DNA from: Flavobacteriales bacterium UBA6057 | GTDB lineage: Bacteria > Bacteroidota > Bacteroidia > Flavobacteriales_G > Salibacteraceae | NCBI GenBank assembly: GCA_002428995.1 | Contig: DIYJ01000010.1 | Location: 101,631-165,630 of the forward strand | DNA: 64,000 nt | Reading direction: 5' to 3' | In this document: positions 26,298 to 35,579 of the stretch, one piece after another | Numbering within the stretch: the first letter of the stretch is position 1 | How the letters are laid out: each line of letters begins with the position of its first letter | The notes under the pieces: model-generated | Database searches by the model: none | The model's input: only the letters and a program-made list of their open reading frames with translations | Told to the model about the DNA's origin: nothing | Position numbers and translations under genes: made by a program

Positions 26298-26305
26298 CAA
26301 AAATA
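26298..26305 (-). promoter_or_regulatory. Putative -7 promoter element of metK
   Basis: Minus-strand TATTTTTG matches TAnnTTTG, 31 bases upstream of the metK start. No well-placed -33 element is visible. Confidence 0.45.
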
Positions 26306-26382
26306 GTAGTTGCCAAAGACTTTGCAGACTAAACTTTTGAGGCCGTTGGAAAGGTTAGATTTTGAGGATTTGAAAAGCTCTA

Positions 26383-27297
26383 TTATGCGGTTTTTCCACC
26401 GGTCAGTTTCTTGAAAATATCCTCCATGCTTTGCTCCTCACGCTGGATGGTGAGTACACTCAAATCATTTGCCACAGCGAAGTCAAAGACATGTTTGCGC
26501 AAATCTGCGTCTGAGGCACTGGTGAGAAGCCAGGTGTTCTCCTGAACATGGTCCACGTCACTCACGCCTTGAATACCTCTCAATACGTTCGCCTCCACCT
26601 TGCTGCTGAATTCAACTTTCACCATTTGCTTTCCTTGGTAGGATCGCAGTGCAGCCGCTTGCTCATCGGCCACGAGCTTTCCACGATTGATGATGATCAC
26701 CCGGTTGCAGATTGCTTCTACTTCCTGCATGATGTGGGTGCTGAGCATGACCGTTCGGTTGGAACCAAAGTTTTTGATCAGGTCTCTGATCTCCACGATT
26801 TGATTCGGGTCGAGTCCGGAGGTAGGTTCGTCCAGAATCAACACTTCGGGATCATGGATCATGGCCTGAGCCAGTCCTACACGCTGTCGGTATCCTTTAG
26901 AGAGTGCGCCAATTTTCTTCTTCCGCTCCAGAGAAAGTCCCACGCGATCGATCATTTCATCGACCTTCTTGCTTTTGTCTTTCAGTTGATGAAGTCCGGC
27001 AATGAATTGCAGGTATTCCTTCACATACATTTCGGGGTAGAGCGGATTGTGTTCCGGCAGGTAACCGACACGCTTTTTCACATTCATCACCTGATCTTCC
27101 ACATCATACCCGGCAACCACCGCCTTGCCTGCTGTTTGGGGAATGTAGCAGGTGAGGATTTTCATCATGGTAGACTTTCCGGCACCGTTTGGCCCTAGAA
27201 AGCCAACTACGCTTCCCTTTTCGATCGAGAAGGACACATCGTCCAGTGCCTTCTGTTCACCGTACATTTTGGTGATGTTCGAGACTTCAATTGACAT
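26383..27297 (-). CDS. gldA: Gliding-motility type ABC transporter ATPase, GldA-like
   Basis: A 304-residue ABC ATPase. Walker A is GPNGAGKST, the signature LSKGYRQRVGLAQAM, Walker B LILDEPTSGLDPNQI, and the H-loop STHIMQEVEA. The extended C-terminal part after the ABC domain (about residues 215-304) is a feature of GldA/DrrA-like proteins. In Flavobacterium GldA works with GldF and GldG; neither is in the window, so the gliding assignment is by sequence resemblance. I start at ATG 27297, preceded by a TACCTTCG element. Confidence 0.85.
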   Translation of the reverse strand: MSIEVSNITKMYGEQKALDDVSFSIEKGSVVGFLGPNGAGKSTMMKILTCYIPQTAGKAVVAGYDVEDQVMNVKKRVGYLPEHNPLYPEMYVKEYLQFIAGLHQLKDKSKKVDEMIDRVGLSLERKKKIGALSKGYRQRVGLAQAMIHDPEVLILDEPTSGLDPNQIVEIRDLIKNFGSNRTVMLSTHIMQEVEAICNRVIIINRGKLVADEQAAALRSYQGKQMVKVEFSSKVEANVLRGIQGVSDVDHVQENTWLLTSASDADLRKHVFDFAVANDLSVLTIQREEQSMEDIFKKLTGGKTA

Positions 27298-27374
27298 GAA
27301 GGCGAAGGTAGAGATATGATGCACTATTTGCTGCCGCGGATGAGGAAGCGGAAAAGTGCTTTCGAAAGGACCGT

Positions 27375-28268
27375 TCAGAAAATCTTGATGCCGAACCGCT
27401 CTTCAAAACCGCTCACTCCCTGAATGCCGCCTGTATGGAAACAGAGAATGCGCTTGCCTTCGAGCTTCTTTAATGCGACCAATTCAGAAACTCCATAGAG
27501 TAGCTTTCCCGTATAAATTGGGTCCAGTTTAATACTGTGTTGAATCCAGAATTCGCGTAGAAAGCTGATCAGCGTTTCGTTCCATTTTGCATATCCGCCA
27601 AAATGATAATCAGTATTGATTTCGTGACGCTTGGTAAGGTCTTCAGGCGAGAGGAATGGACTGATCTCATCCAGAATGTGATCATTTTTCAGCACCGGAA
27701 AACCTATGAGCTGCTGCCCCGGCTGGAGGGCTTTCAAGATCCCGGCAAAGGTGGTTCCCGTCCCCATGGCTACGCAGAGAACATCGAATGCGCGACATTC
27801 TTCGGAGTACATGGCTGTGGCTCCTTCCACACCTAGTTGATTGGCTCCTCCTTCAGGAATGAAGTACGCATCCGGAAATGCAGTGCTGAAATCCTGAAAC
27901 CCTTGTTGGCGCGATGAACGAAATGCGGAACGTGAGCGGAATTCCAACTTCATTCCCTGGCTTTCGGCAAAGCGCAGTGTAGGGTTAAGCCCGCTTGTGC
28001 GTTCACCCCGAATGATGCCGATGGAAGCCAATCCTTCCTGCTTACAGGCCTTTGCAGTAGCAGCAATGTGGTTTGAGAAAGCTCCGCCTACGGTTACGAT
28101 TGTGCGCTTCCCTTCGACCACGGCTTGGCGAAGGTTCTGATCAAGCTTGTAGAGCTTGTTGCCTGAGATCATCGGGTCGAGCTCATCATCACGCTTTATG
28201 AACAGCTGGTTTCCAGCTCTTGATAAGTCGTCCGAAACAATTTCATGTATGCGAGTGTTTTTACGCAT
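27375..28268 (-). CDS. PLP-dependent D-cysteine desulfhydrase / ACC deaminase-like enzyme
   Basis: A 297-residue fold-type II PLP enzyme. The lysine for PLP lies in SGNKLYKLD (the family GNKxRKL motif), followed by TVGGAFSNHIAATA, PEGGANQLGVEGA and a glycine-rich phosphate loop GTGTTFAG. Family members are ACC deaminases or D-cysteine desulfhydrases; the sequence alone does not decide, and desulfhydrase-like activity is more usual outside plant-associated bacteria. Confidence 0.85.
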   Translation of the reverse strand: MRKNTRIHEIVSDDLSRAGNQLFIKRDDELDPMISGNKLYKLDQNLRQAVVEGKRTIVTVGGAFSNHIAATAKACKQEGLASIGIIRGERTSGLNPTLRFAESQGMKLEFRSRSAFRSSRQQGFQDFSTAFPDAYFIPEGGANQLGVEGATAMYSEECRAFDVLCVAMGTGTTFAGILKALQPGQQLIGFPVLKNDHILDEISPFLSPEDLTKRHEINTDYHFGGYAKWNETLISFLREFWIQHSIKLDPIYTGKLLYGVSELVALKKLEGKRILCFHTGGIQGVSGFEERFGIKIF

Positions 28269-28309
28269 CGATCTAATTGCAAGGATAGCTTATCGGATAA
28301 ATCAGCGGT

Positions 28310-28528
28310 ATGTTTGACGGAGTGTGTGGGACAGGAAATAATCGGACTAAACTCGAAGAAGGAGACTTCTACATGAGTGATGATGGCTACATGGTTTTTA
28401 CCGAAAAGTATCATCTGAAGCGAGGCTATTGCTGCAAGAGCGGTTGCAAGCATTGCCCTTACGGTTACGATAAAAACACAGGGCGCTTCAGGAAAAAGTC
28501 TGAAGCAAAAACAGGCGGCCAATCCTGA
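28310..28528 (+). CDS. Small cysteine-rich protein, DUF5522-like
   Basis: A 72-residue protein with the motif GYMVFTEKYHLKRGYCCKSGCKHCPYGY, characteristic of a small Bacteroidota family. Four cysteines (CC...C..C) could bind metal such as zinc. Function unknown. It starts 41 bases from the divergent PLP-enzyme gene. Confidence 0.85.
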   Translation: MFDGVCGTGNNRTKLEEGDFYMSDDGYMVFTEKYHLKRGYCCKSGCKHCPYGYDKNTGRFRKKSEAKTGGQS

Positions 28529-28558
28529 CCACCTGTCTCCAACATCTCAAGTTTTTCT

Positions 28559-30037
28559 TCAACTCTTTCTCAGCTGTGCTTTCCCGAAATCACTCAGCAG
28601 GAAAGATATTCCACTGAGGCACACCAAGCCGAACAGAAGAAATACATAGTTCAGCATAGCCGGTGGCCCGGGCGGTAAAGCAGGGAGAATAGGAAGTACC
28701 TCATTTTTCTCTGTTTCACTGCTTGCGTTATGAAGTTTCAGTTGCTTCTCGTAGGGCTTCACATAGTTGCCGTAGGCGCTGATGTCCCAGTTGGCCAGGA
28801 TAGCCACTTCTTCCAGTTCCTTCTTCCTGCGGTCTACAACCTTTTCCAGGTATTCCTCTCCTGCTTCGCAGCTAAAGTCTCCTGTGGCCGGATGGCGAAT
28901 GACGTAACGGCATTGGAATTTTTCTCGATTGGGCGTGACTTGAAAACGCAAATCCTGAGGGAAGTTGGCGCGATCATAGCGCACATGCAACCGTGTGATA
29001 AACAAGTTACCGCTGTATCCACCCCAGCCGTTTTGGCCTTGCAACCAGTCCACACCGGTTTGTGACAGGTCCATCATGGCCAGCGGAGGCGTAGGGCAAG
29101 GGTCACACTTTACAGGCTGAGAGGCGCTCAGATCCCAGGCATATTCAAGAAATACCCCGCGTTTCTGTTGGTAGTTGTATTGCTTGTTGAACACGTCCAC
29201 GTAGAACTTCGAAAAGTTGGGCTCCACAAACTCTGCTACCTCTCGATCTGTTGGCATTTTCACCGTGCGATAGTTTGTGCATTCCACACGCCCTGTTTTG
29301 GTGAAAGCATAGACGGTAAGGTCTTGCATCTCCTTGGCGTTGGCCATGCCAAGCCGAATAGGAAGCATGAACTTAGAGCTGTTGTAGCGAATCTGGATGG
29401 GGCGTAGTTCTTCAAACCCAGAGTTTTTCTGCTCTTCGAGGTTCACTTTTACCACAAAGAATTTCAAGTCGTTTTTGATGTAGGGGTCAAGCACCTCTTC
29501 GGCTTGTGCAGGGATGCTGTAGTTGTTTTTGTTCAACCACGTCTTCAACCCGCTGGATTCCTTCGCGGAAAGGATGAGAATATCGTATTCACCAATCTGA
29601 TACTGAGCTTCGATGGTCACTCCCAGGTCCACGGCTGCGTCCTCCATTACAGACATGGGAACCGCCCTCTGCATTACCTCTTTGTTGAGCAAATATTCAG
29701 CAGCCACCACAGGCATGCAGGGGTTTTCGTCATAGTATTCCGCGAGGCGCGGAGCGGTGTGATCGTCCAGCCGCTTAAAGATTCCGGGCTCCACTACACG
29801 GATGTCTTGTTCCTTCAGCACCACTGGCACAGGTACCACCATGGCAAAGTCACGTACATCACCCTGGAAGTCATTGGACATGGTCACCACGGTTTGTTCA
29901 CCATCGCGTACCAGGATTACCTGCGATGATTTGTTGTAGAGTTTCGCTCCTGCCTTGGCCACAAAAAAGCCACAGAAAGAGCTTGCATTGACTGCAATAG
30001 CAAGGAAAAAAAGACTGAAAAAGAACTTGGTTTTCAT
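28559..30037 (-). CDS. DUF2330 family exported, C-terminally membrane-anchored protein
   Basis: A 492-residue protein with a signal peptide ending at NASS, a conserved N-terminal CGFFVAKAGAKLYNKSSQVILVRDGEQT segment and NDFQGDVRDFAMVVPVP, typical of DUF2330. Residues around 460-480 are hydrophobic (YVFLLFGLVCLSGISFLL), giving one C-terminal span, with the body in the periplasm or outside. Cysteine pairs (PCMP, CDPCPTPP) occur. I choose ATG 30037 because it overlaps the stop of the RnfD-like gene by four bases. Function unknown; the pairing with an RnfD-like protein is informative. Confidence 0.88.
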   Translation of the reverse strand: MKTKFFFSLFFLAIAVNASSFCGFFVAKAGAKLYNKSSQVILVRDGEQTVVTMSNDFQGDVRDFAMVVPVPVVLKEQDIRVVEPGIFKRLDDHTAPRLAEYYDENPCMPVVAAEYLLNKEVMQRAVPMSVMEDAAVDLGVTIEAQYQIGEYDILILSAKESSGLKTWLNKNNYSIPAQAEEVLDPYIKNDLKFFVVKVNLEEQKNSGFEELRPIQIRYNSSKFMLPIRLGMANAKEMQDLTVYAFTKTGRVECTNYRTVKMPTDREVAEFVEPNFSKFYVDVFNKQYNYQQKRGVFLEYAWDLSASQPVKCDPCPTPPLAMMDLSQTGVDWLQGQNGWGGYSGNLFITRLHVRYDRANFPQDLRFQVTPNREKFQCRYVIRHPATGDFSCEAGEEYLEKVVDRRKKELEEVAILANWDISAYGNYVKPYEKQLKLHNASSETEKNEVLPILPALPPGPPAMLNYVFLLFGLVCLSGISFLLSDFGKAQLRKS

Positions 30038-30876
30038 ATCCATTGAAATTTAGGTTGAACAAAGAGTTTATCGAAAAGCGGGGTGATAAGGCACCAACCA
30101 AACAGCGCCCAAACGGGGGCGGTGTAGAGCTGCAGATAAGCACTGGGTGCGAAGGAGGCGATGGCCAGAGAAGCTCCCCAAATGACCCTGGCCTTGCGGG
30201 CGTTGGGGCTGGTCATTGGATCAGTGATCATGAAGAAGGCAAACAGCACCAATGTTCCGCTCGAAAAGGTGTGTAGCAGGTGATCCATCGGCCATCCCTG
30301 ATAGAGGACTGTTCTGCCGAGTTCACACGCAAAGAGCACGGCAACAAAACTTAGGCCTGCATCCCATCTACCGACCTTCAGGGTGATCAGCATTCCGCAC
30401 GAAGCGATTAAGAAGAAGGTGACCACTTCATTTCCCCACTGGCCCGGTGAGATCCAGGCTTGGTTGGTGAGCAGTACCAAGGCGACAATACCGAAGTTAG
30501 CCGGGTTGAAAATGTGCTTACCCTGGAAGCGCAGTACAAACTTGGAGCCGATGGCGATTGAGCCTGCGAGTAGTCCCCATGCTGGATGGTTGACCTTGAG
30601 CAGTAAGCACAGTCCCAGCGAGGTGATGAGAGCGCTTTTCAACGAGTGAAGTGGAAGGCTTTTTTGATGAATAAAAAAGGCCTGAGTCGCTAAAGCCCCT
30701 GAGAAAACGAAGCTGTAGTAATCAAGATTTGCAGCCCATTGCAGTTCGAAGATCCCGTAGGCGAGAAAAGTTCCCAGCCAAAGGATTTGGATGTTGCGGG
30801 CGTCTTTGAAGAAACGTGAAATCGAAGCCATGTAAAGCGGTTTGGGAATAGGATGCACAGGAGGTGTCGATTCCAT
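30034..30876 (-). CDS. RnfD/NqrB-like membrane protein (stand-alone)
   Basis: A 280-residue polytopic membrane protein. GKHIFNPANFGIVALVL, ITLKVGRWDAG, and FFMITDPMTSPNARKARVIWG are typical of the NQR2/RnfD/RnfE superfamily. The canonical SGAT flavin-attachment motif of RnfD/NqrB is not seen; the closest is SSGT at residues 205-208. No other rnf or nqr subunits are present. It is coupled to the DUF2330 gene, so the two probably form an electron-transfer or flavin-related membrane unit, which is inference. Confidence 0.85.
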   Translation of the reverse strand: MESTPPVHPIPKPLYMASISRFFKDARNIQILWLGTFLAYGIFELQWAANLDYYSFVFSGALATQAFFIHQKSLPLHSLKSALITSLGLCLLLKVNHPAWGLLAGSIAIGSKFVLRFQGKHIFNPANFGIVALVLLTNQAWISPGQWGNEVVTFFLIASCGMLITLKVGRWDAGLSFVAVLFACELGRTVLYQGWPMDHLLHTFSSGTLVLFAFFMITDPMTSPNARKARVIWGASLAIASFAPSAYLQLYTAPVWALFGWCLITPLFDKLFVQPKFQWI

Positions 30877-30951
30877 AAAACCGCCTCAAAAAAAATTGGA
30901 GCAAGCATACTATGATGAACACTGTCTCCATTCAAACTCAATAGGAAGCTC

Positions 30952-31464
30952 TTACTTTATCCTGTGCATGCTAGCCGTTCCACTGGAGTTTGCCGCTTGT
31001 GTGTAAAAGGTTCCTGACAAACTATCTTCCGAAGTCATGGTGGATAAGTCTATGGATCCATTGGTTACTCTACGAGTCCCTTGTTCTCGAATAGTTGCTT
31101 TGAGATTTCCTGCTTCACTTACACCGTCAATTTCAATGGGGGTCTTCGCATTACGACCGTAGTAGGACTCTTTTCCTGAGATCATTTCCCAGAATTTCTC
31201 TCCCTTACCGGTTATATTGTTTCCCTCTTGGACTAAACTAATCCTGTATTTGTATTGAAGGCTTCCTTCTTCAAAACGCTTAAGACTACTCTTTTTGACT
31301 TCAAATTTTAGCTCCCAGGAGCCCGATAAATCAACTGAATTGAACTTCTCGGAATACCATTGAGACACTGATATGGCTGCGGTCGCACAAGTCAGTATTA
31401 TCGTGATAACCTGTTGCGCTTTGGTTAAACCTGACCAGCTAATCTTCCGAAGAGCGAACTTCAA
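30952..31464 (-). CDS. Hypothetical membrane-anchored beta-rich protein
   Basis: A 170-residue protein with a single N-terminal span (about 17-36, VITIILTCATAAISV) and a hydrophilic domain beginning LSGSWELKFEV. The strand pattern (YRISLVQEGNNITGKGEKFW, SLSGTFYTQ, GTASMHRI) suggests a small beta barrel of lipocalin-like or calycin type facing the periplasm; I do not recognise the family. The AT-richer composition and lack of conserved neighbours suggest an accessory gene. Confidence 0.6.
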   Translation of the reverse strand: MKFALRKISWSGLTKAQQVITIILTCATAAISVSQWYSEKFNSVDLSGSWELKFEVKKSSLKRFEEGSLQYKYRISLVQEGNNITGKGEKFWEMISGKESYYGRNAKTPIEIDGVSEAGNLKATIREQGTRRVTNGSIDLSTMTSEDSLSGTFYTQAANSSGTASMHRIK

Positions 31465-31632
31465 TTGTTACGAAATATAATCGGGTCAAAAGACCTACTT
31501 GTACTGCGGTGATAACTAAACATAACAGGCTAATGTAAAACAATTCGGCATGTGTTGATCGGTGCAATAGAACAGTTGCTCGAATCGTGCATTTATGGTT
31601 GCGCTGAGTAGATTGAAGTAGAGATGGTTTAT

Positions 31633-33141
31633 TCAAGGAGAGCAAAAGTCATCGAGCTTAGTTTGGGCTTCTTTAAACCCCAGTTCAATAGCTTTTCTCC
31701 AGGCCTCACAGGCCTTTTCTGTCTTTTCCCTTTCCTGTTCAATCAGCCCTTGGTTAAAAAAGGCCCTACCGTATTCAGGATCAAGGCGAAGAGCTTCCGC
31801 ATTATCTGTTTCTGCCTGCTCCAGTTTATCCAGCATGATGTATGCAAATGCCCGATGTGCAAAGGCCGCTTCGCTGCTGGGATCCAGGCGAATTGCTTCG
31901 GTAAGGTCTTTGACCGCTTCATTGTACTTGCCGATGTTGTTTTTGGCGCATCCCCGATTGTTCCATGCATAGCGGTGGGTTGGATCTAACTCAAGGGCCC
32001 GATCAAAATGTTGTATGGCTTCTTCAGCTTCTCCAAGGTCAATCTTAACACCTCCGAGATTGGTCCACGCGCTCACATTCTTCGGATTGATTTTAATGGC
32101 CTGTTTGAAGTCTTTGATGGCAGCCTTCGGCTGCTTCAAGTGATCCTTTGCCATCCCCCGGTTGCTCCAGGCGCTGTCGTTTTCTGCATTAATTCGGATC
32201 GCCTCATCCAGATCTTTGATGGCCTCTTTGTGCAACCCGAGATGGTCTTTTACTGCGCCTCTGTTGCTCCACGCAACACCATTCCCGGGCTTGATATTGA
32301 TGGCTTCGTCAAAGTCCTCAATGGCCTCTTTCCAATGCCCTAATCGATTTTTGGCTGAACCTCGGTTGTTGTAGGCAACATCATCCTTAGGATTCAGCTC
32401 TATCGCCTTGCTGTATGATTTGATCGCTTCTTCATAATCTCCTCTCGCATACTCTGCCCGGCCTTTCCAGAACCACTCATCCGCATTGAAATCTTCCTCT
32501 CGCTTCGTGCCTTCGAGGGCAGCCTCGTATTCGTTCAGCTTTGTTTGCTCATTGGCGGTAAAGTCTCCGGTCTTCTCGTCCAGCTTCAGCGCTTCCAGTT
32601 CGCGGCCCTTCTTTTCAAGCTCGCGAAGACGCCTTAGTGATTCTTCTGCTTCTTTTAGCATAGCCGCAATGGACGTTCTGGCTTCGCTTAGTGTTTCCTC
32701 GCTCGTGGCCTCCAGGTTTTTCTTCAGTTCCCGTATCAGGCTTTCCAGAGGGTTTTTGGCCGTTTCTCTTACCCTCTTTTCAAGCCAATCATCGTTGAGC
32801 TTTTCTTGTACGGTTGACCGCGCAATATCCTTTGCGAAGTTTTCCAGAGCGCGTCTGCCAAACCAATTGAACAAAAAACCGAGTATGACCCCAATACCGC
32901 CAACCAAGCCCAGATAAACGTCCATTCTATCTCTAAGCTCTTCGTTTCTTACACTATATTTTTCGAAACTCTCATCATGAAGTTCACGCAGGTGTCGCTC
33001 CGCTCTTTTCAAATCCTCGCTTTGCTGTTGAAGCTTTTGCTCGAGTAACTGGATTTTTACATCCGACTGTGAGATGGAGTCAGCCGAACATGGCATTATC
33101 GGAGCCAGAAAAATGAGAAGCAAGGTGATCAATCTTTTCAT
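31633..33141 (-). CDS. Exported coiled-coil/TPR-repeat protein with membrane span
   Basis: A 502-residue protein. A signal peptide (MKRLITLLLIFLAPIMPCSA) is followed by a coiled coil (about 30-65), a glycine-rich membrane span (LVGGIGVILGFLFNWFGR, about 77-95), a second coiled coil (about 120-200), and seven or more tetratricopeptide repeats of 34 residues (about 210-500) of the form AW.NRG..K..LG...EAI.DF..AI..NP. I use ATG 33141 rather than a GTG at 33156. TPRs bind partner proteins; no enzymatic domain is seen. Confidence 0.88.
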   Translation of the reverse strand: MKRLITLLLIFLAPIMPCSADSISQSDVKIQLLEQKLQQQSEDLKRAERHLRELHDESFEKYSVRNEELRDRMDVYLGLVGGIGVILGFLFNWFGRRALENFAKDIARSTVQEKLNDDWLEKRVRETAKNPLESLIRELKKNLEATSEETLSEARTSIAAMLKEAEESLRRLRELEKKGRELEALKLDEKTGDFTANEQTKLNEYEAALEGTKREEDFNADEWFWKGRAEYARGDYEEAIKSYSKAIELNPKDDVAYNNRGSAKNRLGHWKEAIEDFDEAINIKPGNGVAWSNRGAVKDHLGLHKEAIKDLDEAIRINAENDSAWSNRGMAKDHLKQPKAAIKDFKQAIKINPKNVSAWTNLGGVKIDLGEAEEAIQHFDRALELDPTHRYAWNNRGCAKNNIGKYNEAVKDLTEAIRLDPSSEAAFAHRAFAYIMLDKLEQAETDNAEALRLDPEYGRAFFNQGLIEQEREKTEKACEAWRKAIELGFKEAQTKLDDFCSP

Positions 33142-33326
33142 GAGATGAAGGTTCACGATTGTTTGGTAACTCTGAAGTAAAGGTAGCGCACAAACTCAAA
33201 ATGCTTATTGATCATGATCCCGAGACGGGAGAGGATGTTTAATGAACTCAAATAATAAAGGCTTGTTAGCCTTTTCTAGCCTGATTGCAGCATGATCAGC
33301 ATTTTTGCAGCAACGAAAACACATTC

Positions 33327-35315
33327 ATGAGTTTCAAAGACCAAGTAGCCGAAGGAATTCCTTCCCAACTGCCCGAACCGAAACCTTACGATACAAACAT
33401 CAGTCACGCCCCAAGGCGGAAAGAAATCCTCTCAGAACGTGAGGTCAAACTCGCGCTCCAAAACGCGCTGCGCTACTTTCCCGGAAGCTGGCACGAGCAA
33501 TTGGCGGCTGAGTTTCTGGAGGAGTTGAAAACTTACGGACGGATTTACATGCATCGCTTCCGGCCTGACTACGAAATGCATGCGCGTCCCATTTCCGAAT
33601 ATCCCGGAGAGAGCGATCAAGCCAGGGCCATTATGCTGATGATCCAGAACAACCTCGACCCCCGCGTGGCTCAGCATCCGCATGAACTGATTACCTACGG
33701 TGGCAACGGAGCCGTTTTTCAAAACTGGGCGCAGTATCGACTGGTGATGAAGTACCTCAGTGAAATGACCGAGGAACAAACACTGGTCATGTACAGCGGT
33801 CATCCGATGGGACTCTTTCCTTCACACAAGGATGCTCCACGGGTGGTGGTTACCAATGGGATGATGATCCCGAACTATTCCAAGCCGGATGACTGGGAGA
33901 AATTCAATGCTCTGGGAGTGACACAATACGGACAGATGACTGCCGGTAGCTACATGTACATTGGGCCTCAGGGTATCGTACACGGTACTACGATTACCGT
34001 CTTGAATGCAAGCCGGAAGATGGGTGGCGAACCGGCCGGAAAAATCTTCGTGACAGCCGGATTGGGTGGAATGAGCGGGGCACAACCAAAGGCTGGAAAC
34101 ATTGCCGGAGTTGTAAGCATCACTGCGGAGGTGAATCCCAAAGCCGCTTACAAGCGTCATGAGCAAGGATGGGTGGATGAAGTGTTGGAAGATGTGGATC
34201 AGGTGATTGATAGTGCCCTGGAATGGAAAGCTCAGAAGAAGCCCCGTTCCATCGCCTATCTGGGCAATATCGTGACGCTCTGGGAAAAACTTGTGGAAAG
34301 AAACGTGGGCATAGACCTCGGCTCTGATCAAACCTCCCTGCACAATCCCTGGGCTGGCGGATATTATCCGGTTCAAATCGGTTTCGAGGAGGCGAATGAA
34401 TTGATGGCCAGTGATCCGGACAAGTTCAGGGAACTGATTCAGGAAACCTTGCGCAGGCATGCTTCTGCGGTGAATACACTTACCGAAAGAGGCATGTACT
34501 TCTTTGATTACGGGAATGCATTCCTGCTGGAGGCGAGTCGTGCTGGAGCAGATGTAATGGCCGATAATGGGATTGACTTTCGCTATCCTTCTTACGTTCA
34601 GGACATCATGGGGCCGATGTGTTTTGATTACGGCTTTGGGCCCTTCCGATGGGTTTGCGCTTCCGGGAAACCGGAGGATCTCCAAAAAACGGATGAGATT
34701 GCCTGCCAAGTATTGGAGGCACTGCGCCAACAGTCGCCACCGGAAATCCAGCAGCAAATGGCGGACAACATCCAGTGGATCAGGGAAGCAGGGCAGAATC
34801 AAATGGTCGTAGGATCGCAGGCGCGCATCCTCTATGCAGATGCTGAAGGTCGCATGAAGATTGCTGAAGCGTTTAACAATGCCATCGCCAAAGGAGAGAT
34901 TGGTCCGGTTGTGTTAGGGAGGGATCATCACGATGTGTCAGGTACAGACTCGCCTTATCGAGAGACAAGCAACATCTATGATGGTTCCCAATTCACTGCA
35001 GACATGGCCGTTCACAACTTTGTGGGTGATGGTTTCCGTGGAGCCACGTGGATCAGCCTTCACAATGGAGGTGGAGTAGGATGGGGCGAGGTCATGAACG
35101 GTGGTTTTGGCATGCTGCTCGATGGTTCATCAGATGCCGATCGCAGGCTGAAAATGATGCTCCACTGGGATGTCAACAACGGCATAGCCAGAAGAAGCTG
35201 GGCGAGGAATGAAGAAGCTGTTTTTGCCATCAAGCGCGCTATGGAGCAAGAACCTAAACTTCGTGTTACGCTCCCTGAAACGGTAGATGATGCCATCATT
35301 GATGATCTGTTTTAA
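33327..35315 (+). CDS. hutU: Urocanate hydratase
   Basis: A 662-residue urocanase. It has GLGGMSGAQPKAGNIAG (NAD site), MYSGHPMGLFPS, GTDSPYRETSNIYDGS and GGGVGWGEVMNGGFGMLLDG. It converts urocanate to imidazolonepropionate in histidine degradation. The length and N-terminus fit the longer urocanase clade with about 660 residues. I start at ATG 33327 (MSFKDQV); an upstream in-frame extension from 33285 looks untranslated. No other hut genes are present in the window. Confidence 0.95.
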   Translation: MSFKDQVAEGIPSQLPEPKPYDTNISHAPRRKEILSEREVKLALQNALRYFPGSWHEQLAAEFLEELKTYGRIYMHRFRPDYEMHARPISEYPGESDQARAIMLMIQNNLDPRVAQHPHELITYGGNGAVFQNWAQYRLVMKYLSEMTEEQTLVMYSGHPMGLFPSHKDAPRVVVTNGMMIPNYSKPDDWEKFNALGVTQYGQMTAGSYMYIGPQGIVHGTTITVLNASRKMGGEPAGKIFVTAGLGGMSGAQPKAGNIAGVVSITAEVNPKAAYKRHEQGWVDEVLEDVDQVIDSALEWKAQKKPRSIAYLGNIVTLWEKLVERNVGIDLGSDQTSLHNPWAGGYYPVQIGFEEANELMASDPDKFRELIQETLRRHASAVNTLTERGMYFFDYGNAFLLEASRAGADVMADNGIDFRYPSYVQDIMGPMCFDYGFGPFRWVCASGKPEDLQKTDEIACQVLEALRQQSPPEIQQQMADNIQWIREAGQNQMVVGSQARILYADAEGRMKIAEAFNNAIAKGEIGPVVLGRDHHDVSGTDSPYRETSNIYDGSQFTADMAVHNFVGDGFRGATWISLHNGGGVGWGEVMNGGFGMLLDGSSDADRRLKMMLHWDVNNGIARRSWARNEEAVFAIKRAMEQEPKLRVTLPETVDDAIIDDLF

Positions 35316-35327
35316 GAGCTTTGCCGC

Positions 35328-35579
35328 ATGGAAACCACGATTGAAATTTCTCTCTACCCGCTCAATGCGGAGTACGAGCCCATCATACTCGACTTTATCC
35401 ATCGCATGGAGGCTTATGGAACGTTCACCGTTCGTGTGAATGAAACCAGCACGCATCTGGCCGGGGATTACGATACCATCTTTGACGCACTGAAAACGGA
35501 GATCAAGCGATCCAATGAAACACATGGAAAGCAGGTGTTTGTAATGAAGGTGTTGGGGATGAATCTATTGGATGCATGA
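35328..35579 (+). CDS. YkoF-like thiamine-binding family protein
   Basis: An 83-residue ferredoxin-like alpha/beta protein resembling a half of YkoF or the MTH1187 (DUF77) family: ISLYPLNAEYEPIILDFIHRM with a following TRVNETSTHLAGDYDTIF-type motif. YkoF binds thiamine or hydroxymethylpyrimidine. The gene overlaps the PnuC-type transporter start by four bases, which supports a role in thiamine-related uptake or sequestration. Confidence 0.75.
   Translation: METTIEISLYPLNAEYEPIILDFIHRMEAYGTFTVRVNETSTHLAGDYDTIFDALKTEIKRSNETHGKQVFVMKVLGMNLLDA

Noticed and set aside
26267..26382. SAM riboswitch upstream of metK
   Set aside because: The 116-base spacer contains a promoter-like element but no SAM-I or SAM-II core that I can recognise.
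31439..31645. Small minus-strand frame with a hydrophobic segment before the 170-residue protein
   Set aside because: 68 residues, no family, overlaps the next gene by 26 bases; not enough support to call a gene.
33822..34802. 326-codon antisense frame under hutU
   Set aside because: Shadow of the urocanase codon pattern; no start context or homology.
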